From: Xiphophorus maculatus
Taxonomy: Eukaryota; Chordata; Actinopteri; Cyprinodontiformes; Poeciliidae
Direction of reading: 5' to 3'
Assembly (NCBI RefSeq): GCF_002775205.1
Contig: NC_036460.1
Location: forward strand, 18,070,402 to 18,134,401
DNA length: 64,000 nt
Part shown: positions 47,529 to 60,184 of the stretch, piece after piece
Position numbering within the stretch: position 1 is the stretch's first letter
How the letters are laid out: the number at the start of each line of letters is the position of its first letter
Made by a program: the position numbers and the translations under genes
Notes under the pieces: generated by a model
Told to the model about the DNA's origin: nothing
The model's input: the letters and a program-made list of their open reading frames with translations, nothing else
Database searches by the model: none

Positions 47529-50500
47529 CCTTGAATAGAAAGAAAACGGCAGATACATACATTTTATTAGAAGTGTCATGCAATCTCATTTATTCTTTGT
47601 CTTCATCTCTAGGCCTCTAGAGCAAGTGTCCAAATTTTGGACGTGTCGCTGGTCCCACACATGTCAATTAAACGGTAGACTAATCTCCTCCGTGTAGTCA
47701 AGTTTTCCAGGGTCTTGCTATTTACCTGACTATTTGATTCAGTTGTGTTGGAGAGATGCATCTAAAATTTTCAGGGAGTTGAATATCCCTACCCTTTGAA
47801 ATCACATTTTAAGTAAAAATGTTTGAGCTGAAGTACTTTAAGCTTCATAGACTGCTGCAGTGACAGTATTATGGTAACTTAGAGTAAATGGTAATCACTT
47901 TATAAAAACCAAATAAAAATCATAACTATTTCTCAAGTATGTTAATTTGTCAGGTTGCTGTGTCAGTTTAAATAGCAGAGAAGAAGAGTCAAAATGAGCA
48001 CTTGGTTATTTTTTCATTGGACCTGGACCTGCCAAATATGTGCAGTCAGCTAGGGTTGAACAGAAAGTTTAATGAGACCTTTGGAAGAAAGGGCTAAAAC
48101 TGTTAAAACCTCTCCCAAAAATGACTGGATTATATCTGTAACTAAAAATGCTAAGTTTCTAAGTAGGGAGAGGTCCAACCAAACTTTGGAAATCAAAATA
48201 CATGACCCATTTGTTATTTTGTTTCTTGTAGAAAAGAGCGTAACTTTTTTATTATCACCATTTTGATTAGAATAGCAATGACCTGCCACTGATCTGTGTG
48301 GAAATGACAAACTCTACACAGACAACATGCAAACTTGTTTCAAGGCAGCGGTTTAAAAAACTCTACAGTCATGCATATTTGTAGATATTGAACAGATAAT
48401 GCTAATTATCTGTTGTAAGAGCTATTACAAAAAAAGTACTATTACAACCAATAGTATTTGGAGATAGTGCTACATTACTTATTCTTGATAAATAAATATT
48501 AAACTCCTTGGTCACAATTTTGATTATCAAAATATTCCAACAGTTTTAATTACAAATTGTCTACTTAAAAGAAATGTAGTTATTTTTATATCAGCTCCAG
48601 TAAACCTATATCACTATAAAAAGCCCTACAATGTTATTGGCTCATTATTATATTTTTGGTTTTGAAACTACTATATTATTGACAAGTTGCTATGTACTTA
48701 GCTTAACAATATTAAAAATGTATAAAGTATTACAGTGGGATGCTTCTGTATCAACTTTCTTATGTATGCAAATTACACATCAATGAGTAATTTGCTGTTC
48801 TATGAATCCATTTGTTGTTTTGAGCCATTAAAACAATTATTTCCACAATATTTTCATTTTGCAGAAGCAAGATGATTTTTCTAAACTTATTGTGGTCTTT
48901 AAATGACAAAAGTATTAATATGAATAAACAATTATGCTAAAATACTTTCCATTTACTTGCCTTTTCTGAGATTGGTGGCTTAATGTACAAAGCTCTATAA
49001 ACTTTTGAGGCACATTATCATACGTTTTCATTCTTAAGTCTATGAGAATAAAGTGCTCCACCATTCTCAAACTGCATCCACAAGCTCTCTGCTGTGGATC
49101 AGATGCAAATAACAACTGTACAAATGAAAATAGCAAGAAAAACGTACCTGTTTTCTAATGAACAGTGACTCTTTACTAAATAGAAGTGAAAAGAAGCAGT
49201 CCAGCTGAGACCAGAGCATGAGAGGAATGCACCCGTATCTGAGAAGCTCGAACACTCTGCAGTTTGAATAATTGATGCATCACGTGACTGACAACATGTA
49301 TACCGTGATTATTGAGAGTTATTTTAATGAAAGTGGCATAAAGTTAAAACATCGGTTTGTCTGCTTTTATAATGAGACATGTTAGATCCCCATCTCTCAA
49401 TATCTAAACCAGAGCAAATTATATGTGAAGGAGCAGACAGTGATACTGATGGAGGAGGCATGAAACCGATACATCAAGTTAACATCAACAGGTGTGTTTC
49501 TGTGGAGTCTAATTTCTGTCTTCACTGAGTCATGGTAGAAAGATCAAGAAAAGAATGATCAGAAAATGTATGCAACACTGTAACACAAAACGTAATACAC
49601 TGATGGGTTTAATTAAATATAGAGGGAAATATTCAAACATAGCAAAACTATGTGAAATACATACAAATTGGATGAAAAAAGTTAATAAATATAACTTGAG
49701 AATTTCTTTATGATGTGGATATTTTCTTTATGCATGCAAATAAAACTCCACAAACATTGTCGTTGATGTGACACACTTCACACTTGATATGAAATAGCAA
49801 CTTTCCAAACATTGCATCACCATCACTGCCTGTGTAACTTCACCAGAAATATGTTGAAATGGCCAACAATCAGAATGCAGCTCTATATCTCATTCTTCAG
49901 AGGTGAAGGGTTTTCTAAAAAATAATAACAAATGAAATAAATTAGCATCTTGCAAATCTGGATTTTGTAGCAATCAGGCTGTGGACCACTTGAACTGAAA
50001 AATGATAACGCCAGATATAATTTTTTTTTATTATTTCATACTTTCAAAACATGGGAAAGATGCATTTAGAACTGGAAATATGCATGTGAAAAAGAACTAA
50101 TACCATTTCACAAGGTGAAAACGATGAAAGCAGCCTCAGTTTACAATTTTCTAATGTTGTTCAGTGTCATAAAAAATGTTCTCCACTGTTGATGCTTCTG
50201 TCCCCTCACCCACTTAGTTTCTTGTCTTGACTCTTCAGATCCTCCCCAGCTCCCACGTAGAACTATGCCTTTTAATAATTAACATTTTTAACAAATCCAG
50301 CAGACGTTTTGCTTATGTTTTGCTAAATGGAATAGGAAATGGAAATCATCAGTGAACTCAATTATCAGACACATTGGTCAGTACAAACACAAAAACCATC
50401 TTCCCACACTGAAGGCGTTTCTTTTATGCTTTCTGATGTCTAAAGTTTTTTTTTAAACTTTGGCAGGAAAGTTTCTTTAAATGTAGTATTTAGGAATCAT

Positions 50501-50591
50501 TGTGTTTGTTATATTTAGGTGAATCAATATAAGGTGTTACTGCTGGTAGCACACAGGCTCCATTCTGCAACGAACTAAAACGGCGAATTGT
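47529..50591. other. tomt-sFRP intergenic region
   Basis: AT-rich spacer upstream of tomt and downstream of the sFRP gene. It contains a candidate tomt 5' exon (49148-49255), a 10-bp-arm hairpin (48391-48414, loop GCTA), and otherwise no gene, RNA or clear transposon that I recognise. Confidence 0.5.
49148..49255 (-). other. tomt: Candidate non-coding first exon of tomt
   Basis: A strong donor (CAG then GTACGT) on the minus strand at 49148/49147 faces the acceptor right before the tomt ATG, 1.6 kb away. The start of the exon is unknown. Based on splice signals only. Confidence 0.3.
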
Positions 50592-52772
50592 TTACAGCTC
50601 TGGACAAGGCTTTTTCAGAAGACTTCTGATGAACTTCTTTAGCTCTTTGTCCTCTCGGGTCCACTTAACGAGTCGAGTCAAAATAAGTCTTCCTTCTTCG
50701 GCCTGAGCTAGGGCCAGGAACCATCCATCTTTGGGTCTATTCTCCAGCCTTCCTCCTCTCTTTGCCTTTTTTTTGTCAACCGGCTCTACATTTTGCTCTT
50801 GCTTGTTGTTTGTCTCTGCCAAGTCTAAGCCGGGACAAGTACAGCTGCCTCCTTCCTGCAGCCACAGAGCCCTGTGGGTCGTTGCGCCTCCGAACTCCTG
50901 CGCCCTCTCTGCACCTCCCCCGGCCCACCTCAGGATGCGGCTGCGGGCCACAGGCACCAGCTGACGGTCACCTCCCACTGTTGAGACACTGTCCAGACGC
51001 ATCTTTATAGCTGTGGCATAGAAGGAGAGATTTTAACGCCGTTCCTAAAGTGTCACTTCAGACAACTTTCTGATCTAAAAATGTGTCATGTTTTTGCAAA
51101 AACATCACATTAAAACAATTTGAGTCTTCTTGGATAAAAAAAGGAGAGGAATGTTCTGAAAGGCTTTGTTGCTTCCTCACCATATGGACTGTGGCAGAAG
51201 TTTTGCTGGATGTCAGATTCTCCTTCAGCAGTCAGAGAACAGGCATCACAGATGATGCTCTCTGTGGAAGGGAAAGAGAAACAGGATTGTAATTCTGTGG
51301 GGGTGGAGAGCAGAGGATGAAAACATATACCTCATCTCCACAGCAATACATTCAGTGGTCACATCAATAAAACAGGCAAAGAAACAAAATGACGTGAAAA
51401 AACAAAGAAAAAAATACAACTATAAGAAAAACTCTTTGTAAAAACATGTAATTAAATCAAAAGTTTAAAGCAAAATATAAGAAACAAACAAATATACAAT
51501 CTTCATGTTATAACATCTTAGATGGAATTTTAAGTAACTTGTTTTAGTCCTTTTTAGCTTCTCCTATTGAAATGAGAGGTTGTAGACACTCAACCACTCA
51601 AAAATATGCCCAAACGGCTAATGGCCAATTTCCTATAAATATAAGAAGTAAGCTGTATAATTAATATTGACTAAAAAGCAAGATGTAAATTATATCACAG
51701 CAATTAGAAATCTCAACCTTTTTTCCAGAATACGAACACAGACCTGTGCAACACAGCCACTTCAGGAAAGAGACATAATTGTCCAGAGGTTTGACTTGTC
51801 TTATCGTTAATGCCTGCCATCTGTACAGATTACCATGATCACAGTCGCTGTCAGGGCTTGTTTAGCATGTAAATTTCAGTCAAATGTCACCTGCAAACAT
51901 CTCAACCTGACAGAAGAAACCCTAAATAGAAACAGCAGCACACAATAATCACCATTAACATAATAACAAGGAAAATGTCTTTCATTTATGTCTATATCTG
52001 TTAGGTTGGCTTGTAAGAAAGATGTCAAGGCCCCACACTGATTGATTCGCGACACTCAGAGGGGACCCGAACCTGATATTGGGAACCACTGGTTTCGGCC
52101 AAATTTGCATTAAAATGAAATGCAGCCAGTAAACAGATAAAGTCTACAGAACGGTGCCATGAAAACTTAAACTATGGCAGATTGTGCGATGTGTTGTTTG
52201 AAATAGAGCTATAGTTAAAAGTAGGAATATGTTAAAGACGTTGGACCTTTCAGCTCCTCCTCACGCCTGACCTCCTCTTCCGTCCGCTCCTCCAGCTGTC
52301 CTGTTGACGGGATACAGAGCTCGGTGCCGCTCGGGAACCGAGAGCAGTTAAACATCTCGGGCCAGGGGAACCCGAAGGCGCTCATCACGGGCACGCAGCC
52401 GTCCCGCACGGCCTCGCACAAGCTCTTGCAGGGGCTCACGGGCTCGCCGAGGTCCGGCAGGCACACTGGGGCGAACAGCGAGCACAGGAACTTCTTGGTG
52501 TCCTGGTGGCACAGCTTGGAGACGAGCGGCAGCCAGGCGGCTGACTGCTGCTTGGCCTCTTTCAGGGAGTCGTGGCCGAGCAGGTTGGGGATCCACATAC
52601 GCTGGTAGCCGATGCCTTGGCACAGAGACAGGGTGCTGGGGATAGGCTTACAAACCGAGCGGAACGAAGAGCTGAACACGATGGTAGGAGGTCCGACCAG
52701 AACTGGATCCGCAGGGTCGGAGGCATAAACCACACTGAAGAGCATAAGAGAACTGAGCACAAAAACAGACAT
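50592..52772 (-). CDS. Secreted frizzled-related protein (sFRP1/2/5-like)
   Basis: Secreted Wnt (or BMP-protease) modulator. Exons 52247-52772, 51181-51261 and 50592-51010 give 341 residues, with the three-exon plan of the sFRP family. A signal peptide (MSVFVLSSLMLFSVVYA) is followed by a frizzled CRD with all ten Cys (CKPIP, LCQG, LCHQ, FLCSLFAPVC, PCKSLCEAV, GCVPV, NCSRF, LCIP). Next come an acidic linker and a netrin-like domain with six Cys (ICDAC, FCHSPY, SCTCP, KKPCPEL). The phrases 'PNLLGH' and 'DTKKFLCSLFAPVC' place it nearer sFRP1/2/5 than sFRP3/4. Tlc, sfrp2-like or sizzled identity cannot be settled by eye, so no symbol is given. I know of no SFRP at this place in the human block. 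Confidence 0.9.
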
Positions 52773-52989
52773 GGTTTTGGTTCTTTAGTGAAATGTTCAC
52801 AGCTAGCAGCACTGCCTGGACTTGACTCTCCTTAGGGTGTAAACAAAGAGGTGTTTGGTAGAAACAGGGGGTTATTAGAGGGCAGGCGCCTCCCAGCCAT
52901 CATCCCACCCCATCAGACTGACTGACTCAAACTTAACAGGACCAGTTCTACTGGATCAGGAACCACTAAGCACATCACACTCATTGTAA

Positions 52990-53760
52990 ATGCTACAAAT
53001 ACTGTGCCTTGGGAATATTCCTAAACTGTATCTTATTTTACATTTGGTCATGTAGCAGTTACAAACTTCAATGTATTTTATTGGGATTTCAAGTGATAGA
53101 GCAAAATTTTAAAACAATATAAATAAGTGGTTTCCAATATGTTTTGGAAACCAGATAAATAATAATAATAAAAAAACTGAGCCATTCCAACACATTACAC
53201 ACAATTTGCTTTGATGTAGACCCTTCTACAGGCGCTGTTCTTTCATGAAGAGAGTTGTCATCCTACTGGTAGGTGAACCTCTACCCCAATCTCAAGTTTT
53301 TTTGGAGCTTCTAGGTTTTCTACCACAAATACTCTGAATTTACGTCAACTGTGGCCAATGACCGTCTTTCCTATTTCTGCTGACAAGCATTTTCACAGCA
53401 TGACACTATCACTGTTTACCATGGGGATAAAGTGTTTGGGGGAGGGGGTGAGTGGGGATGTAGAATGTATTTTACCACACTGTCTTCTGCATGTAGCTAA
53501 AAAAGTTCAACTCATATCTTATCTGTCCAAAGCACCGTGGTCAACGTGTTTTTTTCCCCATGTCCCCTACTTGACTGGCAGTAAACTTTAACCTGGATTT
53601 TTTTTATGGCTGTCTTTGCCATTCCCCCATTAAGGCCAGATTTCTGGGTTCTGAAATAGTTGCCCTGACAACTCACTCGAGCTGTGGATATCTGCAGCTC
53701 TTTCAGCGTTGGGTAGGTTGTCGAAATGTTTTTCATTTTCAAGTGATGGCCTGAACAGGG
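52990..53760 (-). mobile_element. Antisense Tc1-like element, first part
   Basis: Starts 'actgtgccttgggaatattcc', with 'caatgtattttattgggatttcaagtgatagagc' as sub-terminal region. Then antisense transposase: 'cacagcatgacactatcac', 'cttatctgtccaaagcaccgtgg', 'actcgagctgtggatatctgcagct'. It is interrupted at 53761 by a LINE fragment and resumes near 54700. A 10-bp hairpin (53128-53153) lies in it. Confidence 0.55.
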
Positions 53761-54640
53761 GTCAAATCAAATCAAATCAAATTCAAATCAAATTTTATTT
53801 GTATAGCACATTTCAGCAGCAAGGCATTTCAAAGTGCTTTACATAATATCAAACACAGAAACACAATGCAACAGAGAATCAACAATCAAAACATGACATT
53901 AAGTCAAGTTCCATCATTAAATGTGTAATTGATTACGTTTCAAATACAATCCTAAACAGGTGGGTTTTTAGTCTAGATTTAAAGGATGTCAGTCTTTCAG
54001 CTGTTTTACAGTTTTCTGGAAGTTTGTTCCAAATTTGTGGTGCATACTGTAGATGCTGAAAGCTGCTTCTCCTCGTTTGGTTCTGGTTCTGGGGATGCAG
54101 AGCAGACCAGAACCGGAAGACCTGAGAGGTCTGGAAGGTTGATACAGATCTTTAATGTATTGTGATGCTAAGCCGTTCAGTGATTTATAAACTAACAACA
54201 GTATTTTAAAGTCTATTCTTTGAGCTCCAGGGAGCCAGTGTAGGGACTTTAAAACTGGTGTTATGTGCTCTATCTTCCTGGTTTTAGTGAGAACGTGAAC
54301 AGCAGCATTCTGGATCAGCTGCAGCTGTTTGATTGATTTGTTGGACAGACCTGTGAAGACGCTGTTGCAATAATCAGTGCGACTGAAGATACACACATGG
54401 ATGAGTTTCTCTAGATCTGGCTGAGACATTAGTCCTTTAATCCTGGAAATGTTCTTCAGGTGATAGAAGGCCGACTTTGTAACTGTCCTTATATGGCTCT
54501 GAAGCTTCAGGTCAGAGTCCATCACTACTCCCAGGTTTCGGCCTGATCGCTGGTTTTCAGTTGTAATAACTGAAGCTGTGCATTCACTCTAGATCGTTCC
54601 TCTTTAGATCCAAAAATAATAACTTCAGTTTTGTTTCTGT
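53761..54640 (-). mobile_element. 3' end of an L2-like LINE, antisense
   Basis: A minus-strand ORF of 178 codons (53989-54525) reads as the end of a reverse transcriptase ('LLLVYKSLNGLA', 'RPLRSSGSG', 'PRTRTKRGEAAFS'), typical of fish L2 elements. It is followed by a tail with 'atttgtatagcaca' (antisense) and a (TCAAA)n repeat at 53763-53789. 5'-truncated. Inserted into an older Tc1-like copy. Confidence 0.75.
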
Positions 54641-54699
54641 TCAGCTGGAGAAAGTTTTGGCACATCCACACATTTATCTGTTCTGAGCATCTGTTCAGT

Positions 54700-54840
54700 G
54701 ATTGGATGGGTCTTGAGATTTTGCTTGGAATATCATCTCCACTTCTTCATCCCTGACCTGCCTGGTGTGTTTCTGGTTCTCCATAATTTGTTTTCTTCTC
54801 TAATGTTCTCAAACAAACCTAAGAAGCTTTCACAATGACA
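54700..54840 (-). mobile_element. Antisense Tc1-like element, second part
   Basis: 'ttgagattttgcttggaatatcatc' and 'ccctgacctgcctggtgtgtttctggttctccat' followed by 'ttctctaatgttctcaaacaaacct' continue the antisense transposase interrupted at 53760, with the N-terminal coding part last, as expected. Confidence 0.55.
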
Positions 54841-55525
54841 AAAAGTAAGTATAATTGTTTTTTTTAATAGTTAAAAAAAATCTTAAGATTCTTAATCTTA
54901 ACAAGATTAATCTTAATTGCATCAACCATCTAAATATGTAAATATGTAATTAAAAATAGATTTATTTCTTATGAAGCCAATAAATCAAACTCTGTTATCA
55001 CTTAAAGTAATTGATTGTGTGCAGCCTGTTTACGTTTTTCATTGAGTGTTTCCTATTTCTGTTTCTGGACATTTGTAAGTTTCACTGTTATTTGTTTTTC
55101 TAATAATACGTTTTCAAGCTTTTTAGATTGAGATATGCTGTCAGCAATGTAAGTTGTAAATGGAATTAAGGGGCTGAAAATAAAATATAATGATGTGTGT
55201 TATAAAAACACAGCTTGTGGCTTTCTGTCATCATCTACTTACCCAAAGGGTGTTAAGAGGCCCTTTCATCTCTCAGACAGAAGCTGTCACATTCACCGAC
55301 ATGTCTTGTCCTGTTCTACACTGCTCTTGCACTTTGTTGCTTGGTGCATTTTGCATTAAGGAACCGTTCAAACTAGGTCAAATGCTGTTAATTATAGTTG
55401 AAATCCCCAAATTATGAAAATGTATGTTACATTGTTAAAATAGCATTTACAGTTATATGTTTAAAAAACCTCAATAATTTAAACAATTTTGTAAAGGGGA
55501 ATCGGAACAACATCTCACCATAGTT

Positions 55526-55763
55526 CATATGTGTCAAACTCCAGTCCTGGAGGGCTTTTAGACTTTTAGATGTCCTGCAACTTTTAGATGTGCCTCTGCT
55601 GCACCACACCTGAATAGAATAATTAGGTCAGTAGCAAGGCTCTGGATAACGTAGCTACACAAGAAGGAGGTAATTAAGCCATTTGATTCCAGTGTTTTGT
55701 ACCTGAAGCATATCGAAAAACTGCAGGACAGTGGCCCTTGAGGACTGGAGTTTGACACCCCTG
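55526..55763. mobile_element. Short inverted-repeat MITE
   Basis: GTGTCAAACTCCAGTCCT (55531-55548) near the left and its complement AGGACTGGAGTTTGACAC (55741-55758) near the right. The right end completes CCCTG like a hAT terminus; the left end is mutated there. No clear target duplication. 238 bp, non-coding. Confidence 0.6.
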
Positions 55764-56008
55764 AGTGGTTTGTGTCACACAAACCACTACTTGATTGATG
55801 AAGTATTATACTTCTAGATCTCCCTTTATGAATGTTAAAGCCCCAGGGGACGGTCCAGGCATTTTCATTGCTCCCTGACGGCCACTGGCTACCTGAACAA
55901 CCAATAAAGTCCCGAAGTCATTTTGCCCCTTCTCAATTGTTATATTCTTCTTTAAAGGTTAGATTTCATATAATTTAAAAACTACCAGGGCTAATTCTCT
56001 GCTTGTAC

Positions 56009-56012
<4 letters not shown>

Positions 56013-56099
<87 letters not shown>
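56013..56099. repeat. (TA)n microsatellite
   Basis: About 43 uninterrupted AT dinucleotides ending exactly at the left end of a Tc1-like element. Confidence 0.97.
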
Positions 56100-56102
<3 letters not shown>

Positions 56103-56488
56103 TACAGACCAAAGGTTTGGACACACCTTTTAATTCAATGAGTTTCCTTTATTTTCATGACTATTGACGATGTAGATTCACACTGAAGGCATCAAAACTA
56201 TGAATAACACATGTGGAAATATGCACTAAACAAAAAAGTGTAAAACAACTGAAAATACCCCTTATATTCTAGTTTCTTCAAAGTAGCAACCTTTTGCTGT
56301 GATTACTGCTTTGCACACACTCTGCATTTTCTTGATGAGCTTCAAGAGGTCGTCACCTGAAATGGTTTTCACTTCATAGGTGTGCCCTGTCAGGTTAATA
56401 AGTGGGATTTCTTGCCTTAGAAATAGTCATGAAAATAAAGAAAATCCATTGAATTAGAAAGATGTGTCCAAACTTTTGGTCTGTACTG
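56100..56488. mobile_element. Deleted Tc1-like transposon with ~60-bp inverted repeats
   Basis: Ends CAGTACAGACCAAA and complement, flanked by TA on both sides (56098-56099 and 56489-56490). The terminal repeats stay alike for about 60 bases (through 'ttcctttattttcatgactatt') with few mismatches. On the minus strand a short transposase C-terminus remains (LLKLIKKMQSVCKAVITAKG, about 56280-56345). 389 bp. Young by the similarity of its ends. Confidence 0.85.
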
Positions 56489-56489
56489 T

Positions 56490-56647
<158 letters not shown>

Positions 56648-56994
56648 TTGATTGATTGATTTTTTGTCATAGCAACAGATAAACCCTTACAGTAGCTGCT
56701 GTATGGCCTCTGCCACACCTTTGTTTGAATTTTCCACTCTCACGTGACTAAGGTCGTGACTGCTTCTCAAATACCGGAAGTAGTTGTTGTGTTGTTGTTG
56801 CACCACAGCTGCTGTCATGTGATAGCCTGTCTGAGCAAGCTGCTGTGATCAGTAGCTTTTTTACCTTTGTCCGGGAGTAAATTAAAAGCAGGCAGGCGAG
56901 CAGCTTTATGTTCGTTGCGGAAGAACCACACGGCTCTTTTGTGAAGGAGCGCAGGGAAGCCGGGGTTGTGTAGTTTGACCCCTCGGACGCAGCC

Positions 56995-59900
56995 ATGGGG
57001 TGCTGTTACAGTGGCGAGGACGGCAACTCCAGAGAGGTAGCTAGCTGCTAGCCGGAACTGATAACTGATTTCTTGCTTACTAAGAAAGAACTAATACTCG
57101 ACGCTTTTTCACGCTTTTGGTTGATGTTTAACGAGTAATATGGGCAATGTGTTGCTATGAAGAAGTCGCTTTGAGATTGTTTATAATGGGAAGCCGGAAA
57201 GTAGCCTTAGCTTGCTACTTTTAAGCCTGCGGGACAGGCCCAGCAGAGGCTAAGTTGCTCATAAAAGTTTATATAACTTAAAACGGTACAATATAAAACA
57301 CTAAATGTAATTTTTTTTTGGATATCTGTGTGCAAGTAAATCTATATATATTAATGCCTTACATAGCACGGATGTTCATGAGCAGATAGGTATCCGTGAT
57401 CTAAAAAAATACACATTTCTTTACTAGATATTGGCTTAATAATCAATAAATGTTTACCAGCAGGATCATATTTGATGTGATAGATACTATCTGAATGTAA
57501 GCTGTGTCACATGACTGTTAACATTCTCTACTGTTTATAGTTTAAGGAAACGAGCCCTCTGTGAGCTGGACGTTTTCTCTTGAAGCGTTTATGTTCATAC
57601 AACAAGACATAAAGATGCACTGAAACTTTTCTCTAAACGTGATCCATGTTGGCATTTAACTCAGTGACATAGTGAAAATATTAGAATGATAAGGGCACAG
57701 TGATTGATTTATGGCTGGACTTTTTTTTTTTTTTAGACAAGCTTTAGCAAATGATGCAATCTAACATGAAAGTAAAACATTTTGATTAACACATTGTTCT
57801 TTATACATTTTAATACAACATGAAACCTTAGAGAGGTTTACTTTTTCCATTATTTTTATGAATTGGAATTGAGTAAAATGTCGACAAACATGGGATCTTT
57901 GAAGTTCTGTTACTGTTTAGCTACGCAAACTACTATTTGTATTTGAAACGTGTAAACAGCATGTTCATATATAGAAACATGTGTCTATATATATAACAAA
58001 TGTATAAATGTACCTATTCCACCTCTTTAGTACTTTAAATATAAAAACATGATGAAGGAATGGTAGGTTCTTAGATTTTTGCTTCAGAATTTATTTATTT
58101 TTCAGCCCTAACCTTGATTGTAACAATATGTACTGCTTGGGGTTTGGGTGCTAGTTAAACTAAAGAGACGGATGCATCAAACTTTCCTTCAGCTTTAATT
58201 TTGTATCCAGTGAAAAAGACACTTTTTCACATAAATAACAGAACACATAAATATTATTTCACTTCCCTTCTTACTTTGTTCTAGAAGTTTGAGGAGACTG
58301 ACCCACTGATCCCCCATCCGAACCCTGTGAGCAAACCTCCAAATGGGACAGAGTGGCCCACCCCCGGTGTCCCCTCTCCACCAACTGATGGACAAGCCCT
58401 CCTTACATCCATCTTGACAAAGACTGCGCAGTAAGTAACGTCTTTATTCGATGCCAGAAAAGTCTCATTATGGTTTGTACTTCCTGACAGTGAAACCCAA
58501 TTTATTTGTGTTGGGAAGAAAAAGATGATTTTCCTGTTTCTTTTAGGAACATAATTGATGTCTCAGCAGCTGACTCTGTTGTAATGGAGCAACATGAGAT
58601 CATGGACAAAGCTAGGCAGTACAGGTATGTTGAAAGTTTTGCTTATAGACAAAACATCACATTATCATAATATAGTAAGATTAGATCCCTCACGGTTTTC
58701 CCCTGAAGTTTATTGGGCAGGTCATTACTCAAAGATAGAAACTGCTATAGTACAACTATGTAATGGTTTTTACCAGGATATATATTGTGTCACTATTAAA
58801 AGTAGTGACAAAAAACATTTTGTAGTCTTTTCTTTTTTTTTTTAGGTAACTGTCTGCATGCCAGAGAAATCACAGGCACACGAAGAAATACTGCTCTAAA
58901 AAAAAACCCTATTTATTTTAAAGAGCCTTCTTCAGGATACCAGATACATAAAGAAGTGTTTTTAAATCACTAAAAAAGATTTTTTTTATTAAATGCAATT
59001 ACACAGTAATTGCATTTAATTAATCATATTTTCTAGTTTATTGATTGTCTTACGGAACAATGTAGAAAATAGTACAAATAACAACCTCAACAGTACAGCC
59101 AGTTTTTCTTTTGAGTTTTCAAACATTGTCCAGCCCTACTTGTAAGAGCTACACAATTACAAGATCAACTATGATCTTGTAATTAAAAAAAAATACAACA
59201 GTGCTATGGAGGGATTCACAAAAATAATAGAGGTATCTGTATTTAAGTATTTTTTTTAAAGCTACTTTTATTTATTTATTTTTTACCTTTGTTCAGTGTT
59301 TAATTGTGTGTGCATGAATGAATGTGGCTGTAGGGAAAAGCGCTCTGAGTCAGTGTGACTGGAAAAGAAACTATATAAGCTCAGACCATTTAATGTTTAT
59401 TCCATTATTTACAAGATGAATCTATTTTGTCTATACGTTATCCATCTGTGGATCAATTTCTCTGTCCATTTGTTCATTATCCCATTCTTCCATCTGTCTG
59501 CCTCTGCTTTTAGCAGATTTAACACTTTGAAGCCAGACCACTGTAGAAATAGCTGCCATAATTAGATTAAATGAGGCCAAACAAAAAATGAGAACTGAGA
59601 AATTTGAGTCAGGAAAAAAAATGTAATTATGACACGCAAAAGCTGAACCCTGAGAACATGTAGGAACTAAGAATGAAAATCTTGTACAGTGTCATCTTGT
59701 TGTGGTTGGATTGTTTAGACTAACATACAAGTGTAGATAAAACTGTAGGTTCTTAAAACACAGACTTCCTTTCATAGATAAGGGATGATGTGATTAAATG
59801 TGTCTTTATTTTTTAACCCAGTAGGAATTACAAGCTTTTTCCCCCCCTTTTCAGTACAAAACTGGCTATGTTGAGCACCAGCTTGCCTCAGAAGAAAGCC

Positions 59901-60184
59901 CTCACTCTTCCCTCCCTAACTAGCCAGCCCCACCAAGTGCTTGCAAGTGACCTGGTGCCATACTCAGATGTTCAGCAGGTAAGCTGTGTTGTTTTAAAAG
60001 AGCTCAGAGGTTTTTAAACAAAATTAATATTTTCTTCTTACATAATTTTTCTTATTTTGTATGCAATCTCCCTTTTCATGTTTCTTTGCAGGTATCCAAG
60101 ATAGCAGCTTACGCTTACAGTGCAATCTCTCAAATCAAAGTGGATGCTAAAGAGGAACTGGTCGTCCAGTTTGCCATTCCTTGA
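56995..60184 (+). CDS. lamtor1: Ragulator subunit LAMTOR1 (p18)
   Basis: Membrane anchor of the Ragulator complex on late endosomes and lysosomes, which recruits Rag GTPases and mTORC1. Exons 56995-57036, 58285-58430, 58547-58624, 59855-59978 and 60092-60184 make 160 residues (human 161). The start MGCCYSGED carries Gly2 for myristoylation and Cys3/Cys4 for palmitoylation. A Pro-rich region ([20 protein letters not shown]) follows, then helices with [19 protein letters not shown] and the end [11 protein letters not shown]. Every junction keeps frame. The region before the ATG is moderately GC-rich and likely the promoter. Confidence 0.95.
58988..59184. repeat. Two perfect hairpins in lamtor1 intron 3
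   Basis: ATTAAATGCAATTA (58988-59001) pairs with 59007-59020 across CACAG. AATTACAAGATCA (59155-59167) pairs with 59172-59184 across ACTA. Arms of 14 and 13 bp without mismatch, 135 bases apart and unrelated in sequence. Confidence 0.9.

Noticed and set aside
52348-52623. Alternate-frame ORFs over the sFRP CRD exon
   Set aside because: They are GC-rich shadows. The reading frame with ten conserved CRD cysteines is unambiguous.
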